Assembly: GCA_001939145.1 (NCBI GenBank)
Contig: LSRX01001181.1
Span: forward strand, 17,504-81,503
Direction: 5' to 3'
Source of the DNA: Symbiodinium microadriaticum
Taxonomy: Eukaryota; Sar; Dinophyceae; Suessiales; Symbiodiniaceae
Length of the DNA stretch: 64,000 nt
In this document: positions 25,501 through 31,225 of the stretch, one piece after another
How positions within the stretch are numbered: position 1 is the first letter of the stretch
Layout of the letters: the number at the start of each line of letters is the position of its first letter
The notes under the pieces: generated by a model
The model's database searches: none
Told to the model about the DNA's origin: nothing
The model's input: only the letters and a program-made list of their open reading frames with translations
Position numbers and translations under genes: made by a program

Positions 25501-27694
25501 TGGGCCTCCAAGTAAGGACCGCCGCGAACTCGAGAAGTGCCGTGCGGTCTTCCACGGTCATCTCTGCGGCGAGTGCCGCCCATGCATTCCGACCGCTCAA
25601 ACTTGGGTTTCGGTGTTTGGCTTTGTAGGTTTAAGGCTTTCCCTGGTCTAGTCCTACATGCATCCAAAACGTGTAATCCTGGACGCGGATTGAGATCCTA
25701 TCTTGTGAGCTGCTAGAATCAAGTTGGATGTATACAATGTATACCCTACCCATAGGCCCCTAAGTAGTTCCCTTTTAAGGCTTATATTTAGAATCCTATC
25801 AGGTAATCCCAAAAAAGCAGCTTCTTATGGGCTGAAGGGGCCGTGGGCTTTTTTGTTCGTGCCAGACTCACAGACATTCCTGCTTGGCCTGTAGAGTTGA
25901 GTGCGGGTGGAGGCCCTGGATAGCCCTAAACCCTGAACCCACAACTGAACGACTCAAGACCAAGAACAAGAATAATACGGACACTCTAAACTAAAGCCCT
26001 AAACCCAAAGCACTACATCCTGAACACAGCAAACCCTAAACCCTGAACCCGCAACAAAACTAAATCCCTAAACCCTAAACCCTAAGCCTTAAACCCTAAA
26101 CCCTAAACCCCAAACCCTAACGAAACTAAGGCGGCTCAGGCACTTCACGGCGACTTCTCTCCCAGTGTTCCGCTCCGTCGCGCGTCGGACCTGGCCGTTG
26201 ATGCCTGGAAGCAGCGCAGTCCCTTTTCCTCTTAGGGGCTCAAAGGGTTCAGGGTTTAGGGTTTTGGGCTGAGGGTTTAGGGCGTAGGGTTTACGGATTA
26301 GGGTTTGGGGCTGAGGGTTTAGGGCTGAGGGTTTAGGGCTGAGGGTTTAGGGTTTAGGGTTTGGGGCTGAGGGTTTAGGGCTTAGGGTTTAGGGATTAGG
26401 GTTTGGGGCTGAGGGTTTAGGGCTTAGGGTTTAGGGATTAGGGTTTGGGGCTGAGGGTTTAGGGCTTAGGGTTTAGGGATTAGGGTTTAGGGAGAAACTG
26501 AATAGGTTCACCAGTCTGGTACCGACTCACCAGCGCCGAGTCCCGAAGTTAGCAAGCAGGACAAAGAGCCGATGCTGGGCCCAGAGTTTAGCCAAGGGCT
26601 TATGGTTTCGGGTTTGGGCTTTAGGCCTTTTGGTTTAGGCTTCAGGCTCTCGTTTGTTATATTTCGATCAGTATAGACCTTAAGCCAGTGATGACGCGCG
26701 CAACCTAAAAATCCCTGAGCCCTAAACCCTAAGCCCTAAACCTTAAGCCCTAAACCCTAAACCCTAAGCCTTACACCCTAAACCCTAAACCCTAAACCCT
26801 AAGCACTAAACCCTAAACCCGGAGCCCTAAACCCTAGGCCCTAAGCCTTAAACCCTAAACCCTAAGCACCAAACCCTAAACCCTAAGCCCTAAGCCCTAA
26901 ACCCTAGTGCAGCAGCTCGAGCCGAGTCCGGTCGGATGGTTTCCTCGTCCACCCCTCGAAGGACACCTCTTTACTTAAAGGAAACTACAGGTGGGGAGTT
27001 TAGGGTATATAGGGCTTCTATAAGGCTTCTATAAGGTATATAGACCTTCTATAAGGCTCCTATAACGGTAACTACCCACCTGAAAATGTCCTAGATTTAC
27101 ACCCCCTGAAGCACAAGTAACCCTTCTAAGCCCTACTTGGAGGCCCAGGGGACTTAGTAAGTCGGTTCTAAGTAGGGTTATAATTGGGGTAACTCCATTC
27201 AGGGTACTTATAACTCTACGTATAACCTGCATACTAAGTCGAGCCCTTAGGGTCATTAATAGTGGGTAGGTAGTTGGGGGGTCTAGGTATGTATGCAAAC
27301 ACTCTGGAACCTCCAAAAATGTCAGACAACACCTGTAGTAACCGTCGTTTATTCTGCAGACACATGGAGGAAACCGTCTATCAACCCTGACTTAAAGAAA
27401 CCCTGTCAGGAAGTCAACCCGTATATACTTGCGGGCGTTTAGAACTATCATGAAATCAATGCTGACGTTACAATTCTCTTGGAATTTATCGTAAACACCA
27501 CAAATATCAGGGATTAAAGACACTGCAGGTACGTGTGGTTTGTGCTGCCAGCCCGACTCCCGTCTGCTTACCCAAGAGGGTCCGAAGATACGACCATTAT
27601 GGAGCTTGATCCCCAGAGACCATTCTAATCATGGTTGCGGGGGACCTAATTCCATACTAGTAGATAGTATATATATATATATATACATATATAC

Positions 27695-27725
<31 letters not shown>

Positions 27726-27886
27726 CATATATATATATAGAGGGATATACATATATATATATGGACCCTCAAACCAGCATAGTAACTCCTAATATAGAGA
27801 AACCCAAGGACCCTCCCCCGGTCATGTCCCATGGAGGGTGCAGTCACGCCTTCGCCGAGGATGCCCTTTGTACCGGGCACCAGCTC
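45..27886 (-). CDS. Calcium-dependent protein kinase (CDPK), multi-exon, 3' end beyond window
   Basis: This is a Ser/Thr kinase gene read from high to low coordinates. I assembled it by reading minus-strand segments between AG and GT/GC/GA sites and requiring phase agreement. Exons 2-21 total 1,036 nt with no stop. In order they encode the glycine loop (GAGINGQV), VAVK, helix C (SEV), a hinge ending LCTGK, HR|DLKLEN, DFG, YYVAPE, CDMW|SMG, the G-helix region, and DPYERLSAAEAAQHAWLK. A junction helix (VVRDMWKFAQ|NNAITRAALGIFG) and one EF-hand-like loop follow, which is the CDPK order. All catalytic residues are present, so activity is expected. By family knowledge, calcium binding to the EF-hands releases the junction autoinhibitor. 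Remaining EF-hands and the stop lie left of the window. The N-terminal exons are uncertain. Donors are 5 GT, 8 GC and 7 GA; acceptors are AG|G in 18 of 20 exons. Introns hold telomere-like repeats and MITEs. Other CDPK-like kinases are possible; a kinase of this group is near certain. Confidence 0.86.
126..597. repeat. Intron 20-21 with TTTAGGG tracts
   Basis: It consists mostly of degenerate TTTAGGG units on the plus strand, T-rich runs and a single N at 556. No further gene was seen. Confidence 0.65.
598..675 (-). CDS. CDPK exon 20: junction helix (NNAITRAALGIFGKL)
   Basis: It continues KFAQ into NNAITRAALGIFG, the junction pattern K-F-x-x-x-N-x-x-x-x-A-A-L. The acceptor is TTTCAG|A, the second site not followed by G. 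Donor GAGGAG|GACCCA (GA) is not the only choice. Confidence 0.8.
1274..1345. repeat. AT microsatellite
   Basis: Alternating TA with a few interruptions. Confidence 0.9.
1431..1565. mobile_element. MITE family H member split by TTTAGGG
   Basis: The ends CCAGACCCTCCAAAAATCC and its inverse resemble the family H termini (17602 and 37853). About 29 bases with TTTAGGG units sit between CAAGG and AGTATACC, which are adjacent in the 37.85 kb relative. Confidence 0.5.
2145..2216 (-). CDS. CDPK exon 19: junction start
   Basis: Twenty-four codons end PINRCVVRDMWKFAQ, resembling the start of the CDPK autoinhibitory junction helix. Acceptor AGCCAG|G, donor GCTCAG|GACGGG (GA). Confidence 0.82.
3318..3400. 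mobile_element. MITE family A
   Basis: An imperfect inverted repeat with termini CCCTAACCCTYCAGGTACYT and the shared centre AGAGGGTACTAGA. Four other members occur in the window. Confidence 0.7.
3865..3965. mobile_element. MITE family K
   Basis: It carries shared segments around AATTACTATTATGATTTGGGGAAG; relatives lie at 13170, 38700 and 46765 in the opposite orientation. Confidence 0.5.
4208..4264 (-). CDS. CDPK exon 18: subdomain XI (DPYERLSAAEAAQHAWL)
   Basis: It carries the invariant Arg (DP-x-x-R) and H-x-W-L that close the kinase domain. Acceptor GGGAAG|G. The donor ATG|GACCG (GA) is the least certain, chosen by phase. Confidence 0.9.
4558..4815. repeat. CCCTAAA/CCCGAAA array
   Basis: A mix of CCCTAAA, CCCGAAA and CCCTAAG heptamers in near-tandem form, inside the intron between exons 17 and 18. 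Confidence 0.9.
5109..5228. mobile_element. MITE family I
   Basis: Termini CCCTTAACTGGG and CCCAGTTAA flank a core with TACTATAGAT and ATTATGGTAACTT. Relatives are at 20187, 23970 and 38968. Confidence 0.65.
5568..5622 (-). CDS. CDPK exon 17: WEGISETAKHFVRSLLRK
   Basis: It matches the kinase W-x-x-I-S-x-x-A-K-x-x-I-x-x-L-L motif. Acceptor AGCGAG|G, donor CGAAAG|GACGCA (GA), phase 0. Confidence 0.92.
5855..5945. repeat. CCCTAAA array
   Basis: Near-perfect CCCTAAA units in the intron between exons 16 and 17. Confidence 0.85.
6343..6825. repeat. CCCTAAA and CCCTATAA tracts
   Basis: Heptamers and the octamer variant CCCTATAA, interrupted by about 200 bases without clear repeats. Confidence 0.75.
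6870..6916 (-). CDS. CDPK exon 16: helix G (VVGKIKQGRF)
   Basis: It matches the I-x-x-K-I-x-x-G-x-F motif after the PPF segment. Acceptor CCGGAG|G; donor ACG|GCGGGG (GC), phase 2, giving KRW across the junction. Confidence 0.9.
7956..8025 (-). CDS. CDPK exon 15: helix F (SMGVIVYMLLSGKPPF)
   Basis: It completes W and reads SMGVIVYMLLSGKPPF then DGKEDAD, the textbook CDPK helix F-G segment. Acceptor GCCCAG|G, donor GTCCTC (GT). Confidence 0.93.
8051..8187. mobile_element. MITE family E with internal CCCTAAA
   Basis: Ends CCCTAAGGGTCCAAGGACCTAA and GGGTCCTTCGGACTCTT match family E. CCCTAAA units lie in the middle where uninterrupted copies have none. It begins 25 bases before exon 15. Confidence 0.55.
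8750..9100. repeat. CCCTAAA array
   Basis: Dense CCCTAAA/CCCCTAAA units with a short higher-order repeat around CCCCTGCTAAACC. It lies in the intron before exon 14. Confidence 0.9.
9122..9159 (-). CDS. CDPK exon 14: VLEGSYGVPCDM
   Basis: It continues APE as VLEGSYG-x-x-CDMW; the Trp codon is split TG|G. The Asp is the conserved helix-F Asp. Acceptor GGAGAG|G, donor GCCCGC (GC). Confidence 0.92.
9201..9560 (+). repeat. 61-bp tandem repeat of TTTAGGG-derived unit
   Basis: About 5.9 nearly identical 61-bp copies start at 9201, 9262, 9323, 9384, 9445 and 9506. The unit contains GGGAATCAGGGGTTTT and TTTAGGG variants; the identity suggests recent expansion. Confidence 0.95.
9561..9905 (+). repeat. 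TTTAGGGG array
   Basis: A continuation of G-rich TTTAGGGG units, degenerate, up to 9905. Confidence 0.9.
10619..10698. mobile_element. MITE family A with TTA target duplication
   Basis: An 80-bp inverted repeat with CCCTCCAGGTACCTACTATA arms. TTA flanks both ends (10616 and 10699). It sits 50 bases from exon 13. Confidence 0.8.
10749..10808 (-). CDS. CDPK exon 13: activation loop to APE
   Basis: Twenty codons end TIGSLYYVAPE, the P+1 loop and APE motif. Acceptor GGCAG|G, donor CCCGAG|GCAGCT (GC). Confidence 0.92.
11018..11160. repeat. CA/CATA/TA compound microsatellite
   Basis: CACA, then about 17 CATA units, then TA. Open frames across it are simple-sequence artefacts. Confidence 0.95.
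11430..11497. repeat. AT microsatellite
   Basis: TA repeats with a central CATATG. Confidence 0.9.
11690..11815. repeat. CCCTAAA array
   Basis: CCCTAAA and CCCCTAAA units just downstream of exon 12. Confidence 0.9.
11836..11874 (-). CDS. CDPK exon 12: DFG motif
   Basis: Thirteen codons, AKLKLCDFGFGQI, include the magnesium-binding DFG. Acceptor CGGGAG|G, donor GCGAAC (GC), phase 0. Confidence 0.92.
12374..12452. mobile_element. MITE family A
   Basis: Arms GACCCTCCAGGTACCTAC and its inverse; same centre as the other members. No clear target duplication. Confidence 0.75.
12945..12989 (-). CDS. CDPK exon 11: catalytic loop DLKLEN
   Basis: Fifteen codons, DLKLENWLYESPKTE, carry the catalytic Asp, Lys and metal-binding Asn. 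Acceptor GTGCAG|G, donor ACAGAG|GCTTTC (GC). Confidence 0.92.
13170..13265. mobile_element. MITE family K
   Basis: Contains AAATCATAATAGTAATTCC and CTACATTCTACTAT, shared with 24150 and 46765. Confidence 0.55.
13424..13535. repeat. TA/CATA/CAGA compound microsatellite
   Basis: TA, then CATA, then about 14 CAGA units, then CA. Confidence 0.95.
14939..14977 (-). CDS. CDPK exon 10: helix E end to HR of HRD
   Basis: Thirteen codons, AVAYLHSQNICHR, end exactly before the catalytic Asp. Acceptor TTTCAG|G, donor GACTGC (GA), phase 0. The intron splits HRD between R and D. Confidence 0.9.
15002..15128. mobile_element. MITE family B
   Basis: Termini resemble CTTGGAGGCCCAGGGGACTT with its inverse at the right end; core GGAGTTACCCCAATTATAAC. 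About 127 bp. Confidence 0.75.
15778..15870 (+). repeat. TTTAGGG array
   Basis: Nearly perfect TTTAGGG units, with some TTAGGG. Confidence 0.92.
16143..16232. repeat. AT microsatellites
   Basis: Two TA tracts separated by an A/G-rich stretch. Confidence 0.85.
16322..16358 (-). CDS. CDPK exon 9: helix E (YDAARVTRQMLD)
   Basis: It matches the A-x-x-x-x-x-Q-M-L stretch before the catalytic loop. Acceptor CTCCAG|G, donor CTCGAT|GCCGCT (GC), phase 0. Confidence 0.88.
16626..16745. mobile_element. MITE family E (diverged)
   Basis: Ends CAGGTCCAAGTACCGAATAATC and TTATTTGGTCCTTTGGAC form imperfect inverted repeats. Confidence 0.6.
17220..17510 (-). CDS. Unassigned open frame inside a CDPK intron
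   Basis: A 96-codon frame (97 with its stop), unusually free of repeats and balanced in composition. It includes PEEVRCETCERIRALP and a hydrophobic stretch near AFGVDAALTLLANSVG. It lies between CDPK exons 8 and 9 on the same strand, but those exons join in phase without it. It could be a nested or alternative exon, or chance. No family recognised. Confidence 0.25.
   Translation of the reverse strand: MCSLRMHLQPDFQITPTGKSTPEEVRCETCERIRALPRAAREGIQEEALQCRTAAANVIYTVLICPAALSAARAFGVDAALTLLANSVGLIAFWPH
17602..17710. mobile_element. MITE family H, perfect 25-bp inverted ends
   Basis: The first and last 25 bases are perfect inverses (CCAGAGACTCCAATATCC...). The interior is A/T-rich. Likely a young copy. 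Confidence 0.85.
17940..18080. repeat. CCCTAAA array
   Basis: CCCTAAA/CCCTATA units upstream of a TA microsatellite (18196-18218). Confidence 0.85.
18451..18557. mobile_element. MITE family C
   Basis: Termini GGGTAGTTCTCTAAATT and AATTTAGAGAACTACCC, with the conserved core CGTACGGCAC. Five relatives in the window. Confidence 0.85.
18881..18921 (-). CDS. CDPK exon 8: helix D (ELFERLAERKWYS)
   Basis: It matches the G-G-[ED]-L-F-[DE]-R-I region after the hinge. Acceptor AAAGAG|G, donor GTGCCC (GT), ending phase 2 with GA completed by G in the next exon (KWYSEYDAAR). Confidence 0.9.
19125..19415. repeat. CCCTAAA array followed by TTTAGGG array
   Basis: C-rich units (19125-19260) switch to G-rich units (19300-19415), facing away from each other. 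Confidence 0.9.
19416..19560 (-). other. Coding-like segment in CDPK intron, unassigned
   Basis: A GC-rich, repeat-free stretch with a minus frame containing GRMHMAILQSLG. I tested it as helix C, but it lies after the hinge exon and lacks the Glu. It may be an unused exon, pseudo-exon or chance. Confidence 0.2.
19971..20049. mobile_element. MITE family A with TTA target duplication
   Basis: A 79-bp element in the orientation opposite to 10619. Flanked by TTA at both ends. Confidence 0.82.
20187..20304. mobile_element. MITE family I
   Basis: Inverted ends around ACTGGTTCTTAAATTGTTAAGG and CCTTAACAAGAACCCAG; it ends 19 bases from microexon 7. Confidence 0.7.
20323..20338 (-). CDS. CDPK exon 7: 16-nt microexon at the hinge
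   Basis: The sixteen bases complete Glu and add LCTGK. Acceptor ACGAG|G, donor GACCTC (GA). CDPKs usually have E-L-C-x-G-G here, so Lys replaces the second Gly. Without it neighbouring phases do not match, which supports it. Confidence 0.8.
20380..20485 (+). repeat. TTTAGGGG array
   Basis: Degenerate G-rich heptamers and octamers. Confidence 0.88.
21222..21250 (-). CDS. CDPK exon 6: beta5 strand
   Basis: It encodes VDQAVLLVM plus two bases of a Glu codon. Acceptor GCCCAG|G, donor GTCGGG (GT), phase 2. With the next exon it makes LLVMELCTGK, the beta5-hinge. Confidence 0.87.
21970..22155. mobile_element. MITE family B, composite
   Basis: It has two right-end segments (CTATAACTCTACTTATAACC...TACTAAGTCCCC) in tandem, so it is a duplicated or nested element. 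Confidence 0.55.
22625..22710. mobile_element. MITE family L
   Basis: AGGTGGGGAGTTTAGGGT then repeated CTTCTATAAGG. Nearly identical to 26977-27061; part also occurs after the N at 23491. Confidence 0.65.
22774..22821 (-). CDS. CDPK exon 5: beta4 strand
   Basis: Sixteen codons, VHHQNIVKLLEVYESE, match the kinase H-x-N-I-V-x-L motif after helix C. Acceptor CGCAG|G; donor TCCGAG|GCCCGG (GC). Confidence 0.9.
23403..23630. repeat. 88-bp repeat around a single N
   Basis: Bases 23403-23490 recur at 23543-23630. The single N at 23491 and a family L fragment lie between. Probably a scaffolding join. Confidence 0.8.
23808..24103. mobile_element. MITE family I with repeated left end and TTTAGGG
   Basis: The left terminus (CCCTTAACTGGGTTCTTG) occurs at about 23808, 23862 and 23928, with a degenerate copy at 23975, separated by TTTAGGG-type bases. 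A complete element body and right end follow. Confidence 0.65.
24545..24617 (-). CDS. CDPK exon 4: helix C
   Basis: The acceptor is CCCAG|G. It reads RISCVNLSEQRRQM then LVSEVGIFLQ. The Glu in SEV is the expected helix-C partner of the VAVK lysine. It ends TTGCAG|GCCTTC (GC donor), phase 0. Confidence 0.85.
24950..25255. repeat. CCCTAAA then TTTAGGG arrays
   Basis: C-rich units to about 25050, then G-rich degenerate units to 25255. Confidence 0.85.
25391..25516. mobile_element. MITE family B, well preserved
   Basis: About 126 bp with strong inverted ends CTTGGAGGCCCAGGGGACTT and core GGTAACTCCATTTAGGGT. Confidence 0.82.
25530..25608 (-). other. Coding-like segment in CDPK intron, unassigned
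   Basis: GC-rich minus frame with AWAALAAEMTVEDRTALL. CDPK exons 3 and 4 join in phase without it. Confidence 0.2.
25920..26125. repeat. CCCTAAA tract
   Basis: Degenerate CCCTAAA units downstream of exon 3. Confidence 0.8.
26138..26204 (-). CDS. CDPK exon 3: glycine loop end and VAVK lysine
   Basis: The acceptor is TTCCAG|G. It reads INGQVRRATERNTG then REVAVKC, giving kinase strands beta2-beta3 with the ATP-binding lysine of VAVK. It ends phase 2 at CT|GAGCCG (GA donor). Confidence 0.85.
26240..26492 (+). repeat. 42-bp tandem TTTAGGG-derived repeat
   Basis: The unit joins GGGGCTGAGGG, TTTAGGG and TTTAGGGATTAGGG; about three clean copies from 26366, with partial copies before. Fills the intron between exons 2 and 3. 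Confidence 0.88.
26531..26574 (-). CDS. CDPK exon 2: first half of glycine loop
   Basis: The exon ends in LGAG, with the last Gly codon split after its first base by a canonical GTGAGT donor. The next exon completes it as GAGINGQV, matching the G-x-G-x-x-G-x-V nucleotide-binding loop. The acceptor is CCCAG|C, one of only two in the gene not followed by G. Confidence 0.75.
26705..26908. repeat. CCCTAAA/CCCTAAG array
   Basis: Fills the intron between exons 1 and 2 almost completely. Confidence 0.9.
26911..26966 (-). CDS. CDPK exon 1 (tentative), upstream of glycine loop
   Basis: After AAAGAG|G the frame reads VSFEGWTRKPSDRTR and on to LELL before a stop. The donor is uncertain: CT|GC or GA|GC both give the phase 2 needed by the next exon. 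No homology is recognised; support is position and AG|G only. Confidence 0.45.
26977..27082. mobile_element. MITE family L
   Basis: Left ACAGGTGGGGAGTT pairs with right AACTACCCACCTG. About 100 bp, starting 11 bases from tentative exon 1. Confidence 0.7.
27135..27240. mobile_element. MITE family B, right end truncated
   Basis: The left end and core match 25391 closely; the right terminus stops at ACTAAGTC. Confidence 0.7.
27665..27762. repeat. AT microsatellite
   Basis: TA runs broken by CATATA; plus-strand frames here are artefacts. Confidence 0.95.
27848..27886 (-). CDS. CDPK tentative N-terminal exon
   Basis: Thirteen codons (ELVPGTKGILGEG) follow TTTCAG|G and end before GTGACT. The phase fits exon 1 (phase 0). 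No motif is diagnostic. It could belong to the kinase N-terminus or be chance. Confidence 0.35.
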
Positions 27887-27947
27887 CTGAAAGAGGGTCC
27901 CCTACCCATAAGGGAGGTCTATGGGGGTTATGAAGGGTGTTTTAAGC

Positions 27948-28050
27948 GCCCAAAGGACCCAGCAATGAGGTGCTTGGGTTTCGGATAATGGTTTTGTCGG
28001 TTTGTAAACTTGGGAAAAATATATGAGTATTGGGCACTTGGACCCTTAGG
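27948..28050. mobile_element. MITE family E
   Basis: Left CCCAAAGGACCCAGCAATGA and right TATTGGGCACTTGGACCCTT are imperfect inverses. About 640 bases with no feature follow. Confidence 0.65.
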
Positions 28051-28689
28051 AAGGGGTGCAGGGTTAGGGGAGTTTCGGGGCTTTGAGGTTTAAGGTTTAG
28101 GAAAAAAGGGATTTTCGGGGCTGGAGGTTTAGGGTTTAGGAAAAAACAGAATGGCTGAGTTGATCTGCTTGTTTGTTGCTTTGGGCGAGGCCGGGGTGGG
28201 AGTGAGGGGGGGATGGGGGGAAGGAGTGAGTTGTTGCTTGTAGTGTTTGGGTCTGTGCTTTATTCCTTCAATTAAAGGGTTCGTGAATTACAAGTGCTTG
28301 CGGTTTTACGGCTTATTCCAGCTTTATCAGCTTTAGAATGGCCTGGAGATGGGGATTTAAGCTTTATATAGAGTTTAGGCATGAGAGCTTAGATCTCGAT
28401 GAGGTCTCTCCGGGTTCAAGATGCAGGATGCCGAGAGTTTAGGTTCGGGATACAGGGATCCAAGTGTGACGGCTGGTTTCAAGACTGTTGAAACCTGAAC
28501 CCTAAACCCTAGACCATAAGGGCTTTCGAGGTCCAAGTTCAGGGCCTTTTAAACTCTCCTAAACCCTAGACCGTAAGGGCTTTCGAGGTCCGTTCAAGTT
28601 TAGGGCCTTTTAAACTCTAACCCCTGAGACCCTACTACGACCAAACGTATATGGGCCTTAGTGAGTAGAATAGTGCCTGGAGGCGATAG

Positions 28690-29815
28690 GCGATGGAATA
28701 ATTATATATTCTATTCTATTCTATTCTACTCTATTCTATAATATAATATTATATAATATTATATATTACATACTATATATTACATATTATATATTATCTA
28801 TTATCTATTATCTATTATGTATTATGTATTATGTATTATGTATTATGTATTATATTATGTTATGTTATGTTATGTTATGTTATGTTATATTATATTATAT
28901 TATAATATATTATATTATATTATATTATATTATATTATACTATATTATATTACATTATATTATATTATATTATATACACACTATATAATATATAATATAT
29001 CATGTATTATATTATATACTATATATGAAATTGCACTATTTTGTATGCACATTGTAATATATTATATTACATGATATTATATTTTATTATAATGTTCTCA
29101 TATATACTCTTATCTTATATTATATTATGTTGTATTACACTATAATAAATTATATATTACATTGTATATTATATATCATACGTTATATATTATATTTTAT
29201 GTTTTATATTATAAAATATATGCTATATAGTATATATTGCATATTATATAATGTATATTATAAAATACATATGATATATTGTATTTTATACATTAATTAT
29301 AAATATATGAATAAATAAATAAATAAATGTATATATATATATATATATATATTATATTGTATATTATATGTTATATGTTATATATTTTCTATTAAATATC
29401 ATTCATTACATGTTTATGATATATATCATATATTTTGGTTTTATATATTATATATTATAGATAATATCTTATATATTGGATATTAGATACTATAAATATA
29501 TATTATTTATTATAAGTTATAAGCTATATATTACAACATATTATGTATTATGTAATATGTAATATATTGTATGTTGTATGTTGTATATTATATATTATAT
29601 ATTATATATCATATATTATATATTATAAATTATATATGATATATCATATATTGTATTATATATTATATTTTATATGATATATATATATATATATATGCAT
29701 ACATTATTATTATAGAATATTTTAATATGTATATAATATATATATATATATAGATATATGTATAGTATATATATATATAGATATATATATATATATATAT
29801 ATATTATCTAAGTTC
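28690..29815. repeat. 1.1-kb AT-rich tract
   Basis: Almost pure A/T built from TATTA, TATGTTA and TATA units. Open frames in it are low-complexity artefacts. Function unknown. Confidence 0.9.
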
Positions 29816-29879
29816 TAAAGGTATGTGTTAGTCACTAGGCAAAAAGCTGACGCCATTGCTTTCGGCAGCTGACGACAAG

Positions 29880-30038
29880 GGAACAAGGCCGTGGCGACGG
29901 GTGGACGAAGCCACGACGACGGGTGGAGGACGACAGGACGGCGACGCGACGACGACAGGACAACGACGCGACGACGAAAGGACACCAACGCGACGACGAC
30001 GTGGTCGCGCGTCTGTCGCGCATCCGCCGCACGAGCGT
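29880..30038 (+). repeat. GAC-rich minisatellite, left of gap
   Basis: GC-rich units such as GCGACGACGACAGGACAAC. The opposite-orientation counterpart lies right of the gap. Confidence 0.85.
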
Positions 30039-30720
30039 NNNNNNNNNNNNNNNNNNNNNNNNNNNNNNNNNNNNNNNNNNNNNNNNNNNNNNNNNNNNNN
30101 NNNNNNNNNNNNNNNNNNNNNNNNNNNNNNNNNNNNNNNNNNNNNNNNNNNNNNNNNNNNNNNNNNNNNNNNNNNNNNNNNNNNNNNNNNNNNNNNNNNN
30201 NNNNNNNNNNNNNNNNNNNNNNNNNNNNNNNNNNNNNNNNNNNNNNNNNNNNNNNNNNNNNNNNNNNNNNNNNNNNNNNNNNNNNNNNNNNNNNNNNNNN
30301 NNNNNNNNNNNNNNNNNNNNNNNNNNNNNNNNNNNNNNNNNNNNNNNNNNNNNNNNNNNNNNNNNNNNNNNNNNNNNNNNNNNNNNNNNNNNNNNNNNNN
30401 NNNNNNNNNNNNNNNNNNNNNNNNNNNNNNNNNNNNNNNNNNNNNNNNNNNNNNNNNNNNNNNNNNNNNNNNNNNNNNNNNNNNNNNNNNNNNNNNNNNN
30501 NNNNNNNNNNNNNNNNNNNNNNNNNNNNNNNNNNNNNNNNNNNNNNNNNNNNNNNNNNNNNNNNNNNNNNNNNNNNNNNNNNNNNNNNNNNNNNNNNNNN
30601 NNNNNNNNNNNNNNNNNNNNNNNNNNNNNNNNNNNNNNNNNNNNNNNNNNNNNNNNNNNNNNNNNNNNNNNNNNNNNNNNNNNNNNNNNNNNNNNNNNNN
30701 NNNNNNNNNNNNNNNNNNNN
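30039..30720. other. Assembly gap (682 N)
   Basis: Unknown sequence. Flanked by inversely oriented GAC and GTC repeats. Confidence 1.
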
Positions 30721-30780
30721 CGTCGTCGCATCGTCGTCGCATCGTCGCCGTGTCGTCGTCGCAACGTCGTCGTGTTGTCA
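30721..30780 (-). repeat. GTC-rich minisatellite, right of gap
   Basis: CGTCGTCGCATCGTCGTCG units, the reverse orientation of the left flank. Confidence 0.85.
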
Positions 30781-30848
30781 CTTTCCGGCCGTCAAGACCC
30801 CTCCTCTTATACTAGAAACCATACCCCACATGTCTTCAGAACTTAGAT

Positions 30849-30932
30849 AATATATATATATATATAGATAGATAGATAGTTAGATAGATAGGTAGGTAGG
30901 TAGATAGATCGATCGATAGTTAGATAGTTATA
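30849..30932. repeat. TA/GATA/GGTA microsatellite
   Basis: TA, GATA, GGTA and GATC units in series. Confidence 0.92.
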
Positions 30933-31225
30933 TAGGGGACTCTGCTGGCCTAGCAATCTTCCAACCGGCATACCCTAAACCCTGGCTACACCCTAGACCT
31001 TACGCACTGAACCCCAGAGCTCCTGAGCCCTAAATACCCTCCTTTCAGGGTTTTAGGCTTTAGGGGTTTGGGGGCTTAGGGGTTTAGGGTTTAGGGTTTA
31101 GGGTTTTAGGATTTAGGATTTAGGGTTTTGGAGATTTAATGTTCAGGGTGCCTCAGGGCCCAGGGCTTGTTGCTTGCACAGATCCTGAAGCTTTTGATTT
31201 TGGGCACTAACTAGAGGGTCATCCC

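Noticed and set aside
28817-29318. Open frames in the AT tract
   Set aside because: Pure Tyr/Ile/Leu low-complexity translations of TATTA repeats.
29828-30850. Frames of about 310 codons across the gap
   Set aside because: Mostly N; the flanks are GAC/GTC repeats.
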